Source: Azolla pinnata
Lineage: Eukaryota > Streptophyta > Polypodiopsida > Salviniales > Salviniaceae
DNA: 40,311 bases
Assembly: GCA_037176905.1 (NCBI GenBank)
Contig: JBBBWG010026790.1
Location: 1-40,311 of the forward strand
Direction: 5' to 3'
Shown: positions 22,051 through 32,803 of the stretch, in pieces
Layout: every line of letters starts with the position of its first letter
Position numbering within the stretch: the stretch's first letter is position 1
Made by a program: the position numbers and the translations under genes
The notes under the pieces: model-generated
Database searches by the model: none
Told to the model about the DNA's origin: nothing
Seen by the model: only the letters and a program-made list of their open reading frames with translations

Positions 22051-25000
22051 TTACACTATCCCTTCTTTGATTGCTTTATATCCACCAGCCTCTAGCTGCT
22101 TCGCAAGCAATGCATCCCCTGTTTTGATTATCCGGCCATTTTCCTAGTAATTGAAAAAAAAAAGAACACCTTCTTAAGCTATTCAAACCTAATAAACGAT
22201 GAGAGCAAAGAGTTTAAGATAACACATGTTCAAAGAAGATATCACTTACCATGATATGGACAAACGTAGGTTTGATGTAATCTAGTAGCCGTTGATAATG
22301 AGTGATCATTAGAATGGCATTGTTCGGTTTTTGTAGACCATTTACAGCATTTGCAACATCACGGAGAGCATCTACATCGAGGCCAGAATCGATTTCATCC
22401 AATATTGCTAGATCAGCCTCGAGAACCTGGTATATTATAGAAAATGTACCATCACATATAAAATAAAGGTAGGAAAAGCAGAGAGAAGGTAAAAGAATGG
22501 AGTCTCACAGCAAGTTGCAAAATCTCATTTCTCTTCTTCTCGCCACCACTGAATCCTTCATTGACATTGCGATCAAGAAACGTTGGATTCATGTTTAGAG
22601 CTGAAATCTTCGGAGAAATATATCCATAAAACTGTGTAAAAACACAAGAATAAATTGTTATTTACATCAAGGAGCTAACGTCTCAAACAAATGGGGAAAA
22701 AAGGGGGGAAATCTCGGAATCACGCAACATTTCCTTTATTGTCCTGAATGCCCCTTGGTGTTAGGTGTCTTCCAAAAAGACCTTGCACAACCCCAGAAAA
22801 GGGAATGAATTGAGCATGCAAGGGCTCAAATTGCTCATATAACTTGGGTTAGAGTGGTAAATAAGCAAGGGCACCTCAAGAAATAAGCTATACTCACAGT
22901 GCATTTGGAAAAGCAAAGAAAAAGTTGTGTATTCAGAAGTGTTCTAACCACAAGAAAATATTACCTCCAGTGGACCCAATTCTGGCATCCCAAGTGCAGC
23001 TCGCCTTGCATTACATGCCATTCGTAGAAAATCCATATTGCTAACTCCTGGCACCTCAACTGGAGACTGGAAACTCAGAAAAAGACCTGCATGGCTTCTC
23101 TCCTCTGGCGCTTTCTCGAGGAGATTTTCACCTTTATAAGTTACTGTGCCACCAGTCACCTCGTAGTCTGGATGTCCCACAAGGATCTATCAACCACGTA
23201 ATACATCTCCACTTCAGTACTCCATTACTAACCTTAAAAAGTGACTTGATTTGGCAAAGATGTCTAAGTTACTAACACAAGAAATCCGAGATCTAGGTTC
23301 TCAGTTGGTTACCTTGGAAAAAGTACTCTTGCCAGAGCCGTTTTTGCCCATTATAGCATGAACCTGAAGAAATTCGTCATCAGCAAGAAAAATCGTTGTA
23401 TGGAGGGCAAGGTGCTTATGCACAAACTTTAACACCCCTTGAACACTCGAAACCATGCAGTCAATGTATATTTTGCAGGTGTACACTCTCAGAATTTGGG
23501 GATCATTAAAAAAAACTTGCTGATCCAAGATAAAAGGGTTTCAGTAGCGCTAGGATTCAATTGTCACAATGCAAATCGAGAGAAATTTACCTGGAAGATA
23601 ATAACAAAGAAGTGAATGACCAGCCAGATTGCATACTTGCAAAACTATAAATCATGTAGTCAAAGTATACTTTTGTATATGTGCACTCTCAGAATTTGGA
23701 TGTCCATCAAAAACATACATTGAGTCAATAAAACGGTTCAGTGGTGATAGGATTCAAAATACATTATCGAGCTGTAGATATGAGACATTTCAAAAAAGGA
23801 GTCCATGCCTAGTAGGATAGCAAGGGACAGCACCAATATGATGAAAAACGCTGATGTAACCAGAAAGTGCAGGCCCTTTTGGATTAAATGAATTTAAAAG
23901 AAACTTTTACATCTCTATTATAGTACCTGGAAAATATGATTGTTTAGGAGGAATGTAGCTGGTAAAAGGGCTGTGTTTCGACAATGATGAAAGGGGAGCT
24001 AAACAATGGATACCAATGGGAGACTAAGAATTAGATGCTAGCAAGACAGCAATGGGCAACTCCAATCCTATGTGAATCGCATTTCAAATGACAGATAATT
24101 AAATCACCAGACTACAATAAAGTGAACTGCAAAAGACACTCACACATTTTCATTCCTTTACCTGAGGGACTTCATCTCCCTTATTTAGCATAACAGGCGC
24201 AAAAGAACTGTTTAAACCCTTACGAAAAGGAATCAAACTAGGTGGGCTACAAAGTCAAAGGCAAAGCATATCAATGCAAGACATCCGCTTTAACTTCTAT
24301 CCTCCTCCTATTTTACACCACTTCGCCACACAAAACTCGTTAGATGAAATACATCGTGTTTTTATGAAGTCCATAGTCTATGAGGCAGTATCTTATGTCT
24401 GTGAAAACTTGCAGCAATGGAACTAAAGGACATCCTTCTATCTCAAAAGGGACAATCATACCTCCGTTTTCATAACAAAAATGGCTTCTTTTTGCATGAC
24501 TTCTAGTTTTGTCTTAAATTTTGAGCAAGAGGAACCTGATTGATTCCGCCCAAAAAATTGCCATCGTTTTAGGGATGCAAATGTGCCCACAACAAATCTT
24601 CAGTCTACTAGGGAGGGAAATCGCCTCTCTTTTACAGAGTTCTACCATCTTCTACAGGTGAAAATCTGCAATCCTTCAGAGATAGAAATTATCTCTCTTC
24701 CACGATAATTAGCACACGGACTTAGGGTTTAGGGTCCGAAGAATGCTCCCATTAACAAAAAGAGAAGCAGCAGCCTAGCTCTACTTCGGAGGGAAACGCA
24801 TTTATATTTAATGTTAGTAGTCACCCGGCATGGAACCATGGATTCATTCGTGCAAGTTTTTCCATATACTCCCTCGATTCTATGGTGCGGAAGCGAAGGG
24901 AAGGATCCTACCTCTCCTTCACGAATGACAAGATCCACTCCGTTGAGGATTTCAGCACCAGTATCTGCCACCGCCGCAGAGAGACCGCGAACTTCGAGGA

Positions 25001-25265
25001 GAACCTTGGGAGTCGCCGAAGAAGGATGGAGAGGAGCAGAAGAGGAAGGAGAAGAGAGAGGCTCGGAAGGAGCAAGGGCCGCGGAAGCTCGGAGCTGAGG
25101 CAAGCGCAGGGAGCAGGGCCTGAAAGTAAAGAGAGGGGGGGAAGAAGGAGCAGAAAACGAAGAATGGGAAGAAGAGGAAGAAGAGGAAGATGCAGCAGCA
25201 GCAGCAGGGGAAGACGAGGAAAACCGAAAGGAATGAGATGCGAGAAGGTCGAGGCAGGAAGCCAT
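22051..25265 (-). CDS. SUFC: Plastid SufC, Fe-S cluster assembly ABC ATPase (ABCI6/NAP7-like), 6 exons, 339 aa
   Basis: Exons in coding order: 25265-24912, 23363-23313, 23186-22965, 22631-22509, 22426-22250, 22143-22051; phase 0 throughout. Residues 1 to about 65 are a Ser/Ala/Pro-rich chloroplast transit peptide. The mature part has Walker [10 protein letters not shown] (about 124-132), the ABC signature [10 protein letters not shown] (236-245), Walker B 'LAILDE' (D260, E261) and the switch His in 'MITHYQ' (H293). It ends 'YKAIKEGIV', as in other SufC proteins. Length matches plant SUFC (about 338 aa). SufC drives the SufBCD scaffold that builds Fe-S clusters in plastids. The annotated ATG lies 30 bases from a 100-base assembly gap; the coding sequence itself is complete. 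Confidence 0.95.
23462..23760. repeat. Diverged ~100-bp direct duplication in SUFC intron 1
   Basis: Segments at about 23462-23563 and 23661-23760 share long matching stretches, such as GCACTCTCAGAATTTGG or TACACTCTCAGAATTTGG, and 'GGATTCAA' at their ends. They lie about 200 bp apart in the 1548-bp first intron. This is an old local duplication with no coding content. Confidence 0.75.
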
Positions 25266-25472
25266 GGCGTCGTCTGCTTCTGCGTCGTCTGCTTCNNNNN
25301 NNNNNNNNNNNNNNNNNNNNNNNNNNNNNNNNNNNNNNNNNNNNNNNNNNNNNNNNNNNNNNNNNNNNNNNNNNNNNNNNNNNNNNNNNNNNNNNGAAAA
25401 CCGAAAGGAATGAGATGCGAGAAGGTCGAGGCAGGAAGCCATGGCGTCGTCTGCTTCTGCGTCGTCTGCTTC
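25219..25472. other. 100-N assembly gap flanked by identical 77-bp copies
   Basis: Positions 25296-25395 are exactly 100 N. The 77 bases before it (25219-25295) and the 77 bases after it (25396-25472) are identical, and both contain the SUFC start codon. The simplest reading is two contig ends that overlap but were not merged, separated by a placeholder gap. The real sequence probably joins 25295 directly to 25473. The second ATG (25442) and its 15-codon fragment are then artefacts. Confidence 0.93.
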
Positions 25473-26290
25473 CTCTTCTTTCTTCTTCTTCTTCTTCTTC
25501 TTCTTCTTCTTCAGAACAACATTCCCATTTTCCACATGCATACATACATACGCACATGCGCACATACGGTCGGTCATGCATGCATACATACGTGCATACG
25601 TACATCCGTACGTACGTACACATGTATGTACGTATACGCGCATCAAATGGACACATACGTACGCGTACATACAAACGCACGCATAGCATACATCCATCAC
25701 AAACCGACATGCACATGCATACACACACATACAAACCCACGCATAGCATACACCCATCACAAACATACATGCACATGCATATACACCCATGCAGGGCATA
25801 CGCATAGCATACATCCATCACAAACATACATGCTTGCGCACGCGCGCATACATACGTACACACAAACAAGCATACGCATACCATGCATCCATACATGCAC
25901 ATGCGTGCATGCATATTTAACTCCGCACCCATGGCATGCATGCATGCGCCGCATGCAAACATCCGCACGCATACATACGTGCCGATGATGCATGGCGTCT
26001 TCGCCCTCCATAGCACGCACACACCACATACACACCTGCATGCACCCATGTAGACATGGATGGATGGATGCATGCATGCGCACCCACATGCATGTATGTA
26101 TCAGTGTATTCACACATGTATGTACCCACATGTATGTATGTATGCATGCATGCATGCATGTGTGCATGTATGTATGTATGCATGCATGCATGTGTGTATG
26201 TATGTATGTGTGCATGTGTGTATGTATGTATGTGTGTGTACGTACGTATGTATGTGTGCATGTATGTATGTATGTATGTATGTCTCCGAG
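25473..26290. repeat. SUFC upstream region: (TTC)n tract then CATA/CATG-rich tandem repeat
   Basis: A (TTC)n run at about 25480-25513 is followed by about 750 bp of simple repeat built from CATA, CATG, TACG and their complements. The first half is mostly CATACATA/ACAAACATACATG words, including a ~60-bp unit with CCATCACAAACATACATGCA. The second half switches to TGTATGTATGCATG on the plus strand, so the array is roughly inverted about its middle (~25950). All six frames stay open for long stretches; none is a gene. Confidence 0.88.
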
Positions 26291-26830
26291 AGAAGGCCTC
26301 TGTAGCATTGTGAAGAACCAACGGAAAAACAAAATAACTGGAAAAACGGATCGGCGAATCCTGCAATGCATGAAGTCCTTATCTTGGCATCGTACTGGAT
26401 ACGTTTATCTGCTCGGAGACAAATCAGTAGAGCTTATCACAGAGACAGAGAGTAACGAGAATCGCCTAAAGATACAACAGGGGCCCGATCTGCGCACATG
26501 ATGATTGTATACTACACTTGCTCTCGAGATCGTATTATCCGTTCCATCTGGGGACTCAGTAATAAGCATCGTGCCGCTTCCGACTGATTACGTCAAACAC
26601 CTGAAACCAGAACACAGATGCAAAAGGTTTATAACCTCGGGTTATGCTGCAAGAAGACGCTAGTTTTGGGCAAATCTTACCCTACCGAGGATGCCCTCTG
26701 ATTTTTCCTCTTGAGTTTTACCATCTGTATCTCCAAGATAAGTAATCATCGGATGCTTTACAACAGCAGAAATAATCCCACTCCGATGATCGATCTATTC
26801 GAGTTTCCGAAAACAATCGGGATGCGCCTT
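26291..26830. other. Unique intergenic sequence between two repeat blocks
   Basis: About 540 bp of non-repetitive sequence with no supported gene. It may contain distal promoter sequence for the minus-strand SUFC gene. Confidence 0.4.
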
Positions 26831-26839
26831 TGGGATGAA

Positions 26840-27420
26840 ATTCTGATCATGCATTCCCTCTTGTGAGATTCCGATAAAACCCATTTATCCATTCTGATCC
26901 ACATTAGTTCCTAAAATTATTCATCCACAAATGACACCATGTTTCCTCTTCTAAGATTCCAATAAACCCATTTATCCATCCATGTTTCTAGAATTACTAG
27001 TCCAAAACCGATCCCATCTCCTCTTCTAAGATTAAAAAAAAACACATTTATCCATTTTGAACCATTCGTGTTTCTAAAATTATCGGCCCAAAAACGGATC
27101 ACGCATCCCCTCTTCTAAGATTCCGATAAAACCCATTTATTCATTTTGATCCGTCTATGTTTCTTCTAAAATTTATCGATACAAAACTGCTCAGACGATA
27201 TATTCTCCGGTGAGATGCTGATAAATAAAGCCCATTTATCCATTTGGATCCATCCCTGTTTGTAAAGTTATCGATCCAAAACCGTTGACACATCTCCTCT
27301 TCTAAGATTCTGAAAAAACCCCATTTATCCTTTTTGATCCATCCCTGTTTCTAAAATTATCAATCCAAAATTGATCACACATCTCCTCTACTTTGATCCA
27401 TCCATGTTCCTAAAAATTTC
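26840..27420. repeat. Degenerate ~80-bp tandem repeat, about seven copies
   Basis: The recurring order is CCCATTTATCCATTTTGATCC, then CATGTTTCTAAAATTATC, then CCAAAACCGATCACACATC, then TCCTCTTCTAAGATTCCGAT. Copies differ by point changes and small indels, so the array is old. It leads directly into the (CAY)n tract. Confidence 0.85.
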
Positions 27421-27435
27421 AACGATACCCTGGCG

Positions 27436-27792
27436 ATCATCACCATCATCATCACCGCTGCCACCACCACCACCACCATCACCATCATCACCACCATCAC
27501 CATCATCACCACCATCACCACCATCACTATCATCACCACCATCACCACCATCACTATCATCACCACCATCACCACCATCATCACCATCACATCATCATCA
27601 TCGTTATCACCACCACATCATCATAATCATGATCATCACCACCATCCTCACAATCATCACCATCATCATCATCATCATCATCATCACCACGACCATCATC
27701 ATCATCACACCACGACCATCACCATCATCACCATGACCATGATCACCATCATCACCATCATCATCATCATCTTCTTCTTCTTCTTCTTCTTC
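27436..27792. repeat. (ATC/ACC)n trinucleotide tract ending in (CTT)n
   Basis: About 330 bp of CAT and CAC triplets include an inner 15-bp or 18-bp periodicity (CACCATCACTATCATCAC). They end in a (CTT)n run at about 27770-27792. Predicted proteins of Ser/Pro, Met/Val or His/Ile runs in each frame are repeat artefacts. Confidence 0.92.
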
Positions 27793-27944
27793 TATCCTTA
27801 ACAGCACTCTCGGAGGCAGCATCTCCCATTCAACCCACATCGCCCAACATCGGGAAAGGTCATCTGCATAACCTTCTCCCGGCTGAACTGCCCACTATTT
27901 GATGCGCCATTTTCTGGTTCTCCTCTAACAAGGCTTTTCTCTGC

Positions 27945-28960
27945 TTAAAATGGCATCGAATGCATCAACCTAGCTTCCAACGTCACCATTCGTAGGGTTC
28001 AAATGCTATCAAATGATTCCAGTCAGCTTCTACCGGCATCATTTATGTGGCTGACATGCCATCATATATCCACGAAGCTGACTTGCCGAGTGGCATTTCT
28101 GTGTGGCATCATATAACCCGATCAAATGTATGAACTTTGGCTTCAAATTCCATGCAATGAATGATCTTAGTTCTGAAAGGCAGTGTTTCTACGTTTTTAA
28201 TGCAAAGAGATGGCGGATTCTATGGTTGAGATGCAATCAAGGGCATGACTTTGGATTCAAGGGCAGTATTTATATGCTTCAAATGCCACAAGGAGAACGA
28301 GTTCAGCTTCCAAAGGCAGCATTTATTTGGTTAAAGCGCCACGAGATGCATGAGTTCAGCTTCTGAAGGTTGCATTTCTATCGCTATAATGAAATCAAAG
28401 ACACAAATTTGGCTTTCAAATGTCACGAGAAGAATGAGATTAACTTTCAACGGCTGCATACATATTCTCAAAATGCCATGAGATGCACGGTAGCTTCCAG
28501 AGGCAGCATTTGTATGGTTAAAATGCAATCCAAGTCCTGAAATTGGCAGCAGTTCTATGGTGAAAATGCCATCAAATGTGTAAGTTCAGTTTCCAGATAC
28601 TGCATTCGCTGGTTAAAATGACATCAAATGCACGAGTTTAGTCTCACAAGACAAGAATCCAAGTCATGAATCTGGCAGCAGTTCTATGGTGAAAATGCCA
28701 TCAAATGTGTAAGTTTAGTTTCCAGATATTGGATTCGCTGTTTAAAATGACATCAAATGCATGAGTTAGTTTCCCAAGGCAAGAAAATATTGTATGGATT
28801 TGATGCCATCCAATGTAAGATTTTAGCTTCCAAAGGCAGCATTTCTGTGCTCAAAATCCTATGCAATACTCTACAGTCAAAGTGGCAGAAAGTACACGAA
28901 TTATGGTTCTAGGAGCAGCATTTCTATGACTAAAATGCCATCAGACGCATGAGAGGCCCT
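27945..28960. repeat. Degenerate ~53-bp tandem repeat upstream of the PPR gene
   Basis: About 20 units carry the consensus CAGCTTCCAAAGGCAGCATT, then TCTATGGTTAAAATGCCATC, then AAATGCATGAGTT. Some units are shortened to 31-42 bp. A 129-bp higher-order repeat is visible, with copies starting at 28545 and 28674 (GGCAGCAGTTCTATGGTGAA). It has no coding signal. It ends about 400 bp before the PPR start codon. Confidence 0.85.
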
Positions 28961-29362
28961 CTATTTTGGTAACTCCTTGAATGAACTAGTTACAAAAAAC
29001 CTCTAGCCCTCTCTATTAATTTGGGTGCTGTATCGAGGAAGGAATCAAATGTTTCTGTCTATGTTCAGTCCTGGATATCCATCTCAACAATCATGTTGGT
29101 TCTGTAAACGTGATTTAAAAATTCCAATAATACTAGCCAAAAGTATTTTCTTTATGAATCGATCTAGTTTCCTGCATTTGCAAGCCGTATCAAAACAGTA
29201 TCAAAGTAATTGCTCCGAGCTTTTGCTAGTTCCTTGCATTTTATCTACTAAAAGTGTTTGACACCCACAGGGAGCAGCAACCAAGAAGCAAAAGATTAAG
29301 AAAAAGGAAAATCTAGAGAAGCAACCACATGACTCATTTGAAGAGGCCTAGCTTTGTACAGA
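28961..29362. promoter_or_regulatory. Proximal upstream region of the PPR gene
   Basis: About 400 bp of unique sequence between the 53-bp repeat array and the PPR start. An in-frame TGA at 29339-29341 closes the PPR frame upstream, so ATG 29363 is the first ATG. A possible intron acceptor (CACCCACAG at about 29263-29271) could mark a spliced 5' UTR. No firm TATA box is assigned. Confidence 0.4.
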
Positions 29363-32300
29363 ATGCAGAGCTTCCAGGCCTCACTTGCTTTATTGCAGCA
29401 ATCCATCATTCTACCGTCAGTAGATTGCTTTCTTCAAACACTACAACAATGCAAGAAAGAGAAGGAAAACATGGTTTATGCAAAGGATTTGCATGTGCTC
29501 ATACATAGGAGTGGATTGGAAACCCACAATGTACTAGCAAACAACCTTGTTCCTGTGCTTGTGGAATGTGGATATCTTTCTCTTGCACAACAAGTTTTCT
29601 ACAAGGTCACATGTCGGAGTGAGCGCTCTTGGACCTCTCTCATACAAGGTTTTGTTGAGTCCGACCAGAGCCAACTTGCTCTCACCTTGTTCCAACAAAT
29701 GAAGGAAGAGTGTCTTGATGCCACCAGCTACACGTTTGTAGCTTTGCTCAAAAGTTGCATGTACTTGCAATCTCTAGAAAAAGCCCAAGAGTTTCATAAA
29801 CAGATTGTCGAAGAAGGTATCGAGAAAGATGCATATGTTGGTAGTGCTCTTGTAAATGTATATTGTCAAGCTGGCTTGCTCGAAGAAGCTTGTGACGTCT
29901 TTGATGAACTTTCTGTTCGAGATGTTGTGTTATGGACTTGTTTAATCTCAGAATATAATAGACGCGGTTTTCCTCATGAAGCTCTGAATCGTCTAGCAGA
30001 GATGGAAGATAATGGTCCATCCATGGATGCTACTGCGTATATTTGTGGTTTGAAAGCTTGTAGCATTATTGGAGATATAGACAAGGGGTCTAAACTACAC
30101 TATGCAATTGTTGAAGATGGTTTAGAAAAAGATTCATTCGTTGGAAATACTTTGATCGACATGTATGCAAAATGTGGATTTTTTGCGGAAGCATTAGATA
30201 TTCTGGATGAGTTTCCAGTTCGTGATGTGGTGGCATGGAATGCACTAATTTCGAGCTACTCGGAGCGGGGACTGGGGGTTGAGGTTATCACATGCTTAGA
30301 AAGGATGGTGATGGAAGGTTTGTGTCCAGATTCAGTAACATTTATTTGTGCACTGCAAGCTTTTGGTAATATGAGAAACAATGAGAAAGCTCAGCAATTG
30401 CACATGGAGATCTCGAAGAAAGGTTGGGATATGAATATCCTGATTGGAAATGCACTTGTAGATTCTTACTCTAAATGTGGCTTGGTTGTAGAAGCATATA
30501 AGATTTTTATGATCCTTCCGATTCACGATACAGTCTCATGGAGTGCATTGCTCACCGGTTTTGCTGATTGTGGATTCTGCAAAGAAGTATCTAATTGCTT
30601 AGAACAAATAGAACTTGAGGACCTGCCTTTCGACACTGTCATGTTTGTTAGTGTCTTGAAAGCTTGCTCCAGTATCGGTGCCTTAGACAAGGGCTGGGGC
30701 TATCATGCAAGCATTGTAAAACTAGGGTTTGAGAAGCACCAAGTTATTGGGAATAGTTTGATAGATATGTATGCAAAATGCGGCGCCCTTGCAGAAGCTC
30801 AAACTGTCTTCATTAATATGGAGGCTCATTGTGTAGTCTCATGGAACTCACTTCTGGCAGGTTACGCCGAACAGGGGTTGGCCCAGCAGGCCCTAGATGG
30901 TTTAGCAATGTTACAAACTGAAGGTTTGCTTCCAGATACGGTAACATATATTATCGGTTTGAAGAGCTGTGGCATTACTGCATCTTTGGTGAGAGGCCAA
31001 GAGCTTCATATTGAGATCACCAAAAGAGGTCTTGAGAGAGATCTTCTCGTGGGTACTGGTTTGGTAGATTTGTATGCCAAATCTGGGGTGCTTACGGAAG
31101 CACAAGAAGTATTCGATGGATTGCAAGAGCAAAACATTGTTTCGTGGGCTGCATTACTCGGGGGATATGTTGAGGGTGGATATTGTGAAGAAGCCTTGAT
31201 ATTGCATGAAGAAATGCAACAAGCTGGAGTGTTCTCAAATGCCATCGTGTATGTTTGTGTATTGAAAGCATGTGGCAAACTTGGCTCTGTAGGCAAGGGC
31301 ATCGAAACACACATCGACATTGTTCTAAGTGATTGCGAGACAGATCGATTAGTCAGCATCTCTCTGATCAATATGTATGCCAAGTGTGGCTTCGTCGAGG
31401 AATCGCAAGATCTTCTCGATTGTTTACCTATTCGAGATGTAGTATCATGGAATGCACTGATTACTGGATATGCTGAATGTGGAAGGGATGATAAAATTCT
31501 GGAATCTGTAATGATTATGGAGTGGGAAGGGATCGGTTTGGATGAAATTACGTACGCTTGCTATTTGAAAGCTTGTGGCAACTTTGGTTCTGAGGTCTTG
31601 GGCCAGTTGGTACATGCCATGGTTATAGAGGATGGACTCGAAAGCGACAATTCTATCACCATTGCTTTGTTAGGCATGTATGCCAACCATGGATTATTCC
31701 AAGAGGTTGAAGAAGTATTTTCAAAGTCTCAGATGCAGAATACAGCTACATGGAATGCGGTATTGACAGGGTACGACGAACACGGATTGTCGGAGGATGT
31801 GTTCAGATGCTTCAAGGAAATGAAAGCTTTGGGTGCGTTTCCAAATGGCACAACATATGCATGCGTCTTGAGAGCTTGTTGTAGGGCAGGGCTCTTCGAA
31901 AGGGGTATGTTAACATATGCAGAGTTGGCGTCTGAAGGATATGAAAGAGATCCTTCTGTTGTCTTTACTCTGGTAGATATGTACATAAAAAATGGGCTGT
32001 TAGGAGAGGCTCAGCAGATAACACATGAACAACCAACGCGAGACATTGGTGTATGGAATACGCTCATGTCAGCGCACATCAAACATGGGTTCAACGAGGA
32101 AGCACTCGCCATGTTGGAAAACAGATTGCCTGAAGATTTCTTCTTCCATGATGTTACCGCATCGATCCTCAGCTTGAAAGCTTGTGCTGTTGTGGGCGCG
32201 ATTAGCAAAGGTCAGGAGGTGCACAAGCTTATCGTCGAACAGGAGCTGGGAAACGAGAAAAGCGTCGCCAATACCGTGATGGATATGTATGCGAAATGCG

Positions 32301-32803
32301 GGTTTCTCGCCGAAGCGCAGGATGTGTTCGATGAACTTGGAGAGCAGGATGTGGTCTCGTACAGTGTACTGATCTCGGGGTATGCTTGTCGAGGAGATCA
32401 TGTCGGTGTCTTCAAATTGTTGGGGAAGATGATCGAGGAAGGTGTCGAGCCAGACGAGGTTATATTGCTGAGAGCGCTGTCGGTGTGTAGTCATGCTGGA
32501 TTCGTGGAGGAGGGCCATCACTATCTTGCAAGCATAAGCAAGGCATGTTTGATGAGCTTGACGATCGAGCACTGCAACTGTGTTATAGATCTGTTCAGTA
32601 GAGCTGGGAGGCTCGATGAAGCTGCCGCGATCTTTGCGAAGATGCCATGCCAGCCAGATCTCGTGACATGGACCATCATCTTGGGCGCCTGTCAGAAGTG
32701 GAGCAATCTCGACCTCGGTAGAAGCGCGTTCGAAGCTGCTTCCAGTCTCGACATGGATCGTGCTGTGTCATTCGTGCTCATGTCCAACATTGTATGCCAG
32801 TGA
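29363..32803 (+). CDS. Giant intronless PLS-class PPR protein, 1146 aa, ending in the E motif
   Basis: A single uninterrupted frame of tandem pentatricopeptide repeats forms roughly ten P-L-S triplets of about 100 aa. The recurring words are 'DVVSWNALI', 'MYAKCG', 'LKACG' and 'GLEKDSFVGN'. The family binds organellar RNA, and PLS members with E/DYW tails specify C-to-U (and in ferns U-to-C) editing sites. The last part ('LFSRAGRLDEAAAIFAKMP', 'TWTIILGACQKWSNLDLG') is the S2/E1 region. The protein stops at 'VLMSNIVCQ', where relatives read 'YVLMSNIYA' and continue, so E2/E+ and DYW are missing. It could act with a separate DYW partner or be a decaying gene. No strong transit peptide is apparent. 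The start is ATG 29363, the first ATG after an in-frame stop. Confidence 0.93.
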   Translation: MQSFQASLALLQQSIILPSVDCFLQTLQQCKKEKENMVYAKDLHVLIHRSGLETHNVLANNLVPVLVECGYLSLAQQVFYKVTCRSERSWTSLIQGFVESDQSQLALTLFQQMKEECLDATSYTFVALLKSCMYLQSLEKAQEFHKQIVEEGIEKDAYVGSALVNVYCQAGLLEEACDVFDELSVRDVVLWTCLISEYNRRGFPHEALNRLAEMEDNGPSMDATAYICGLKACSIIGDIDKGSKLHYAIVEDGLEKDSFVGNTLIDMYAKCGFFAEALDILDEFPVRDVVAWNALISSYSERGLGVEVITCLERMVMEGLCPDSVTFICALQAFGNMRNNEKAQQLHMEISKKGWDMNILIGNALVDSYSKCGLVVEAYKIFMILPIHDTVSWSALLTGFADCGFCKEVSNCLEQIELEDLPFDTVMFVSVLKACSSIGALDKGWGYHASIVKLGFEKHQVIGNSLIDMYAKCGALAEAQTVFINMEAHCVVSWNSLLAGYAEQGLAQQALDGLAMLQTEGLLPDTVTYIIGLKSCGITASLVRGQELHIEITKRGLERDLLVGTGLVDLYAKSGVLTEAQEVFDGLQEQNIVSWAALLGGYVEGGYCEEALILHEEMQQAGVFSNAIVYVCVLKACGKLGSVGKGIETHIDIVLSDCETDRLVSISLINMYAKCGFVEESQDLLDCLPIRDVVSWNALITGYAECGRDDKILESVMIMEWEGIGLDEITYACYLKACGNFGSEVLGQLVHAMVIEDGLESDNSITIALLGMYANHGLFQEVEEVFSKSQMQNTATWNAVLTGYDEHGLSEDVFRCFKEMKALGAFPNGTTYACVLRACCRAGLFERGMLTYAELASEGYERDPSVVFTLVDMYIKNGLLGEAQQITHEQPTRDIGVWNTLMSAHIKHGFNEEALAMLENRLPEDFFFHDVTASILSLKACAVVGAISKGQEVHKLIVEQELGNEKSVANTVMDMYAKCGFLAEAQDVFDELGEQDVVSYSVLISGYACRGDHVGVFKLLGKMIEEGVEPDEVILLRALSVCSHAGFVEEGHHYLASISKACLMSLTIEHCNCVIDLFSRAGRLDEAAAIFAKMPCQPDLVTWTIILGACQKWSNLDLGRSAFEAASSLDMDRAVSFVLMSNIVCQ

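Noticed and set aside
24729..26073. Long frames of 361-373 codons running through the N gap on both strands
   Set aside because: They depend on reading N as amino acids and on the artefactual duplicate flanks and CATA repeats. Only the SUFC exon 1 part (24912-25265) is real.
27371..27840. Ser/Pro-, Met/Val- and Asp/Glu-rich frames in the CAT/CAC tract
   Set aside because: Pure trinucleotide repeat translations; no start context or conservation.
29534..32572. Several minus-strand frames of 64-167 codons opposite the PPR gene
   Set aside because: They are antisense shadows of the long PPR coding frame with no domain of their own.
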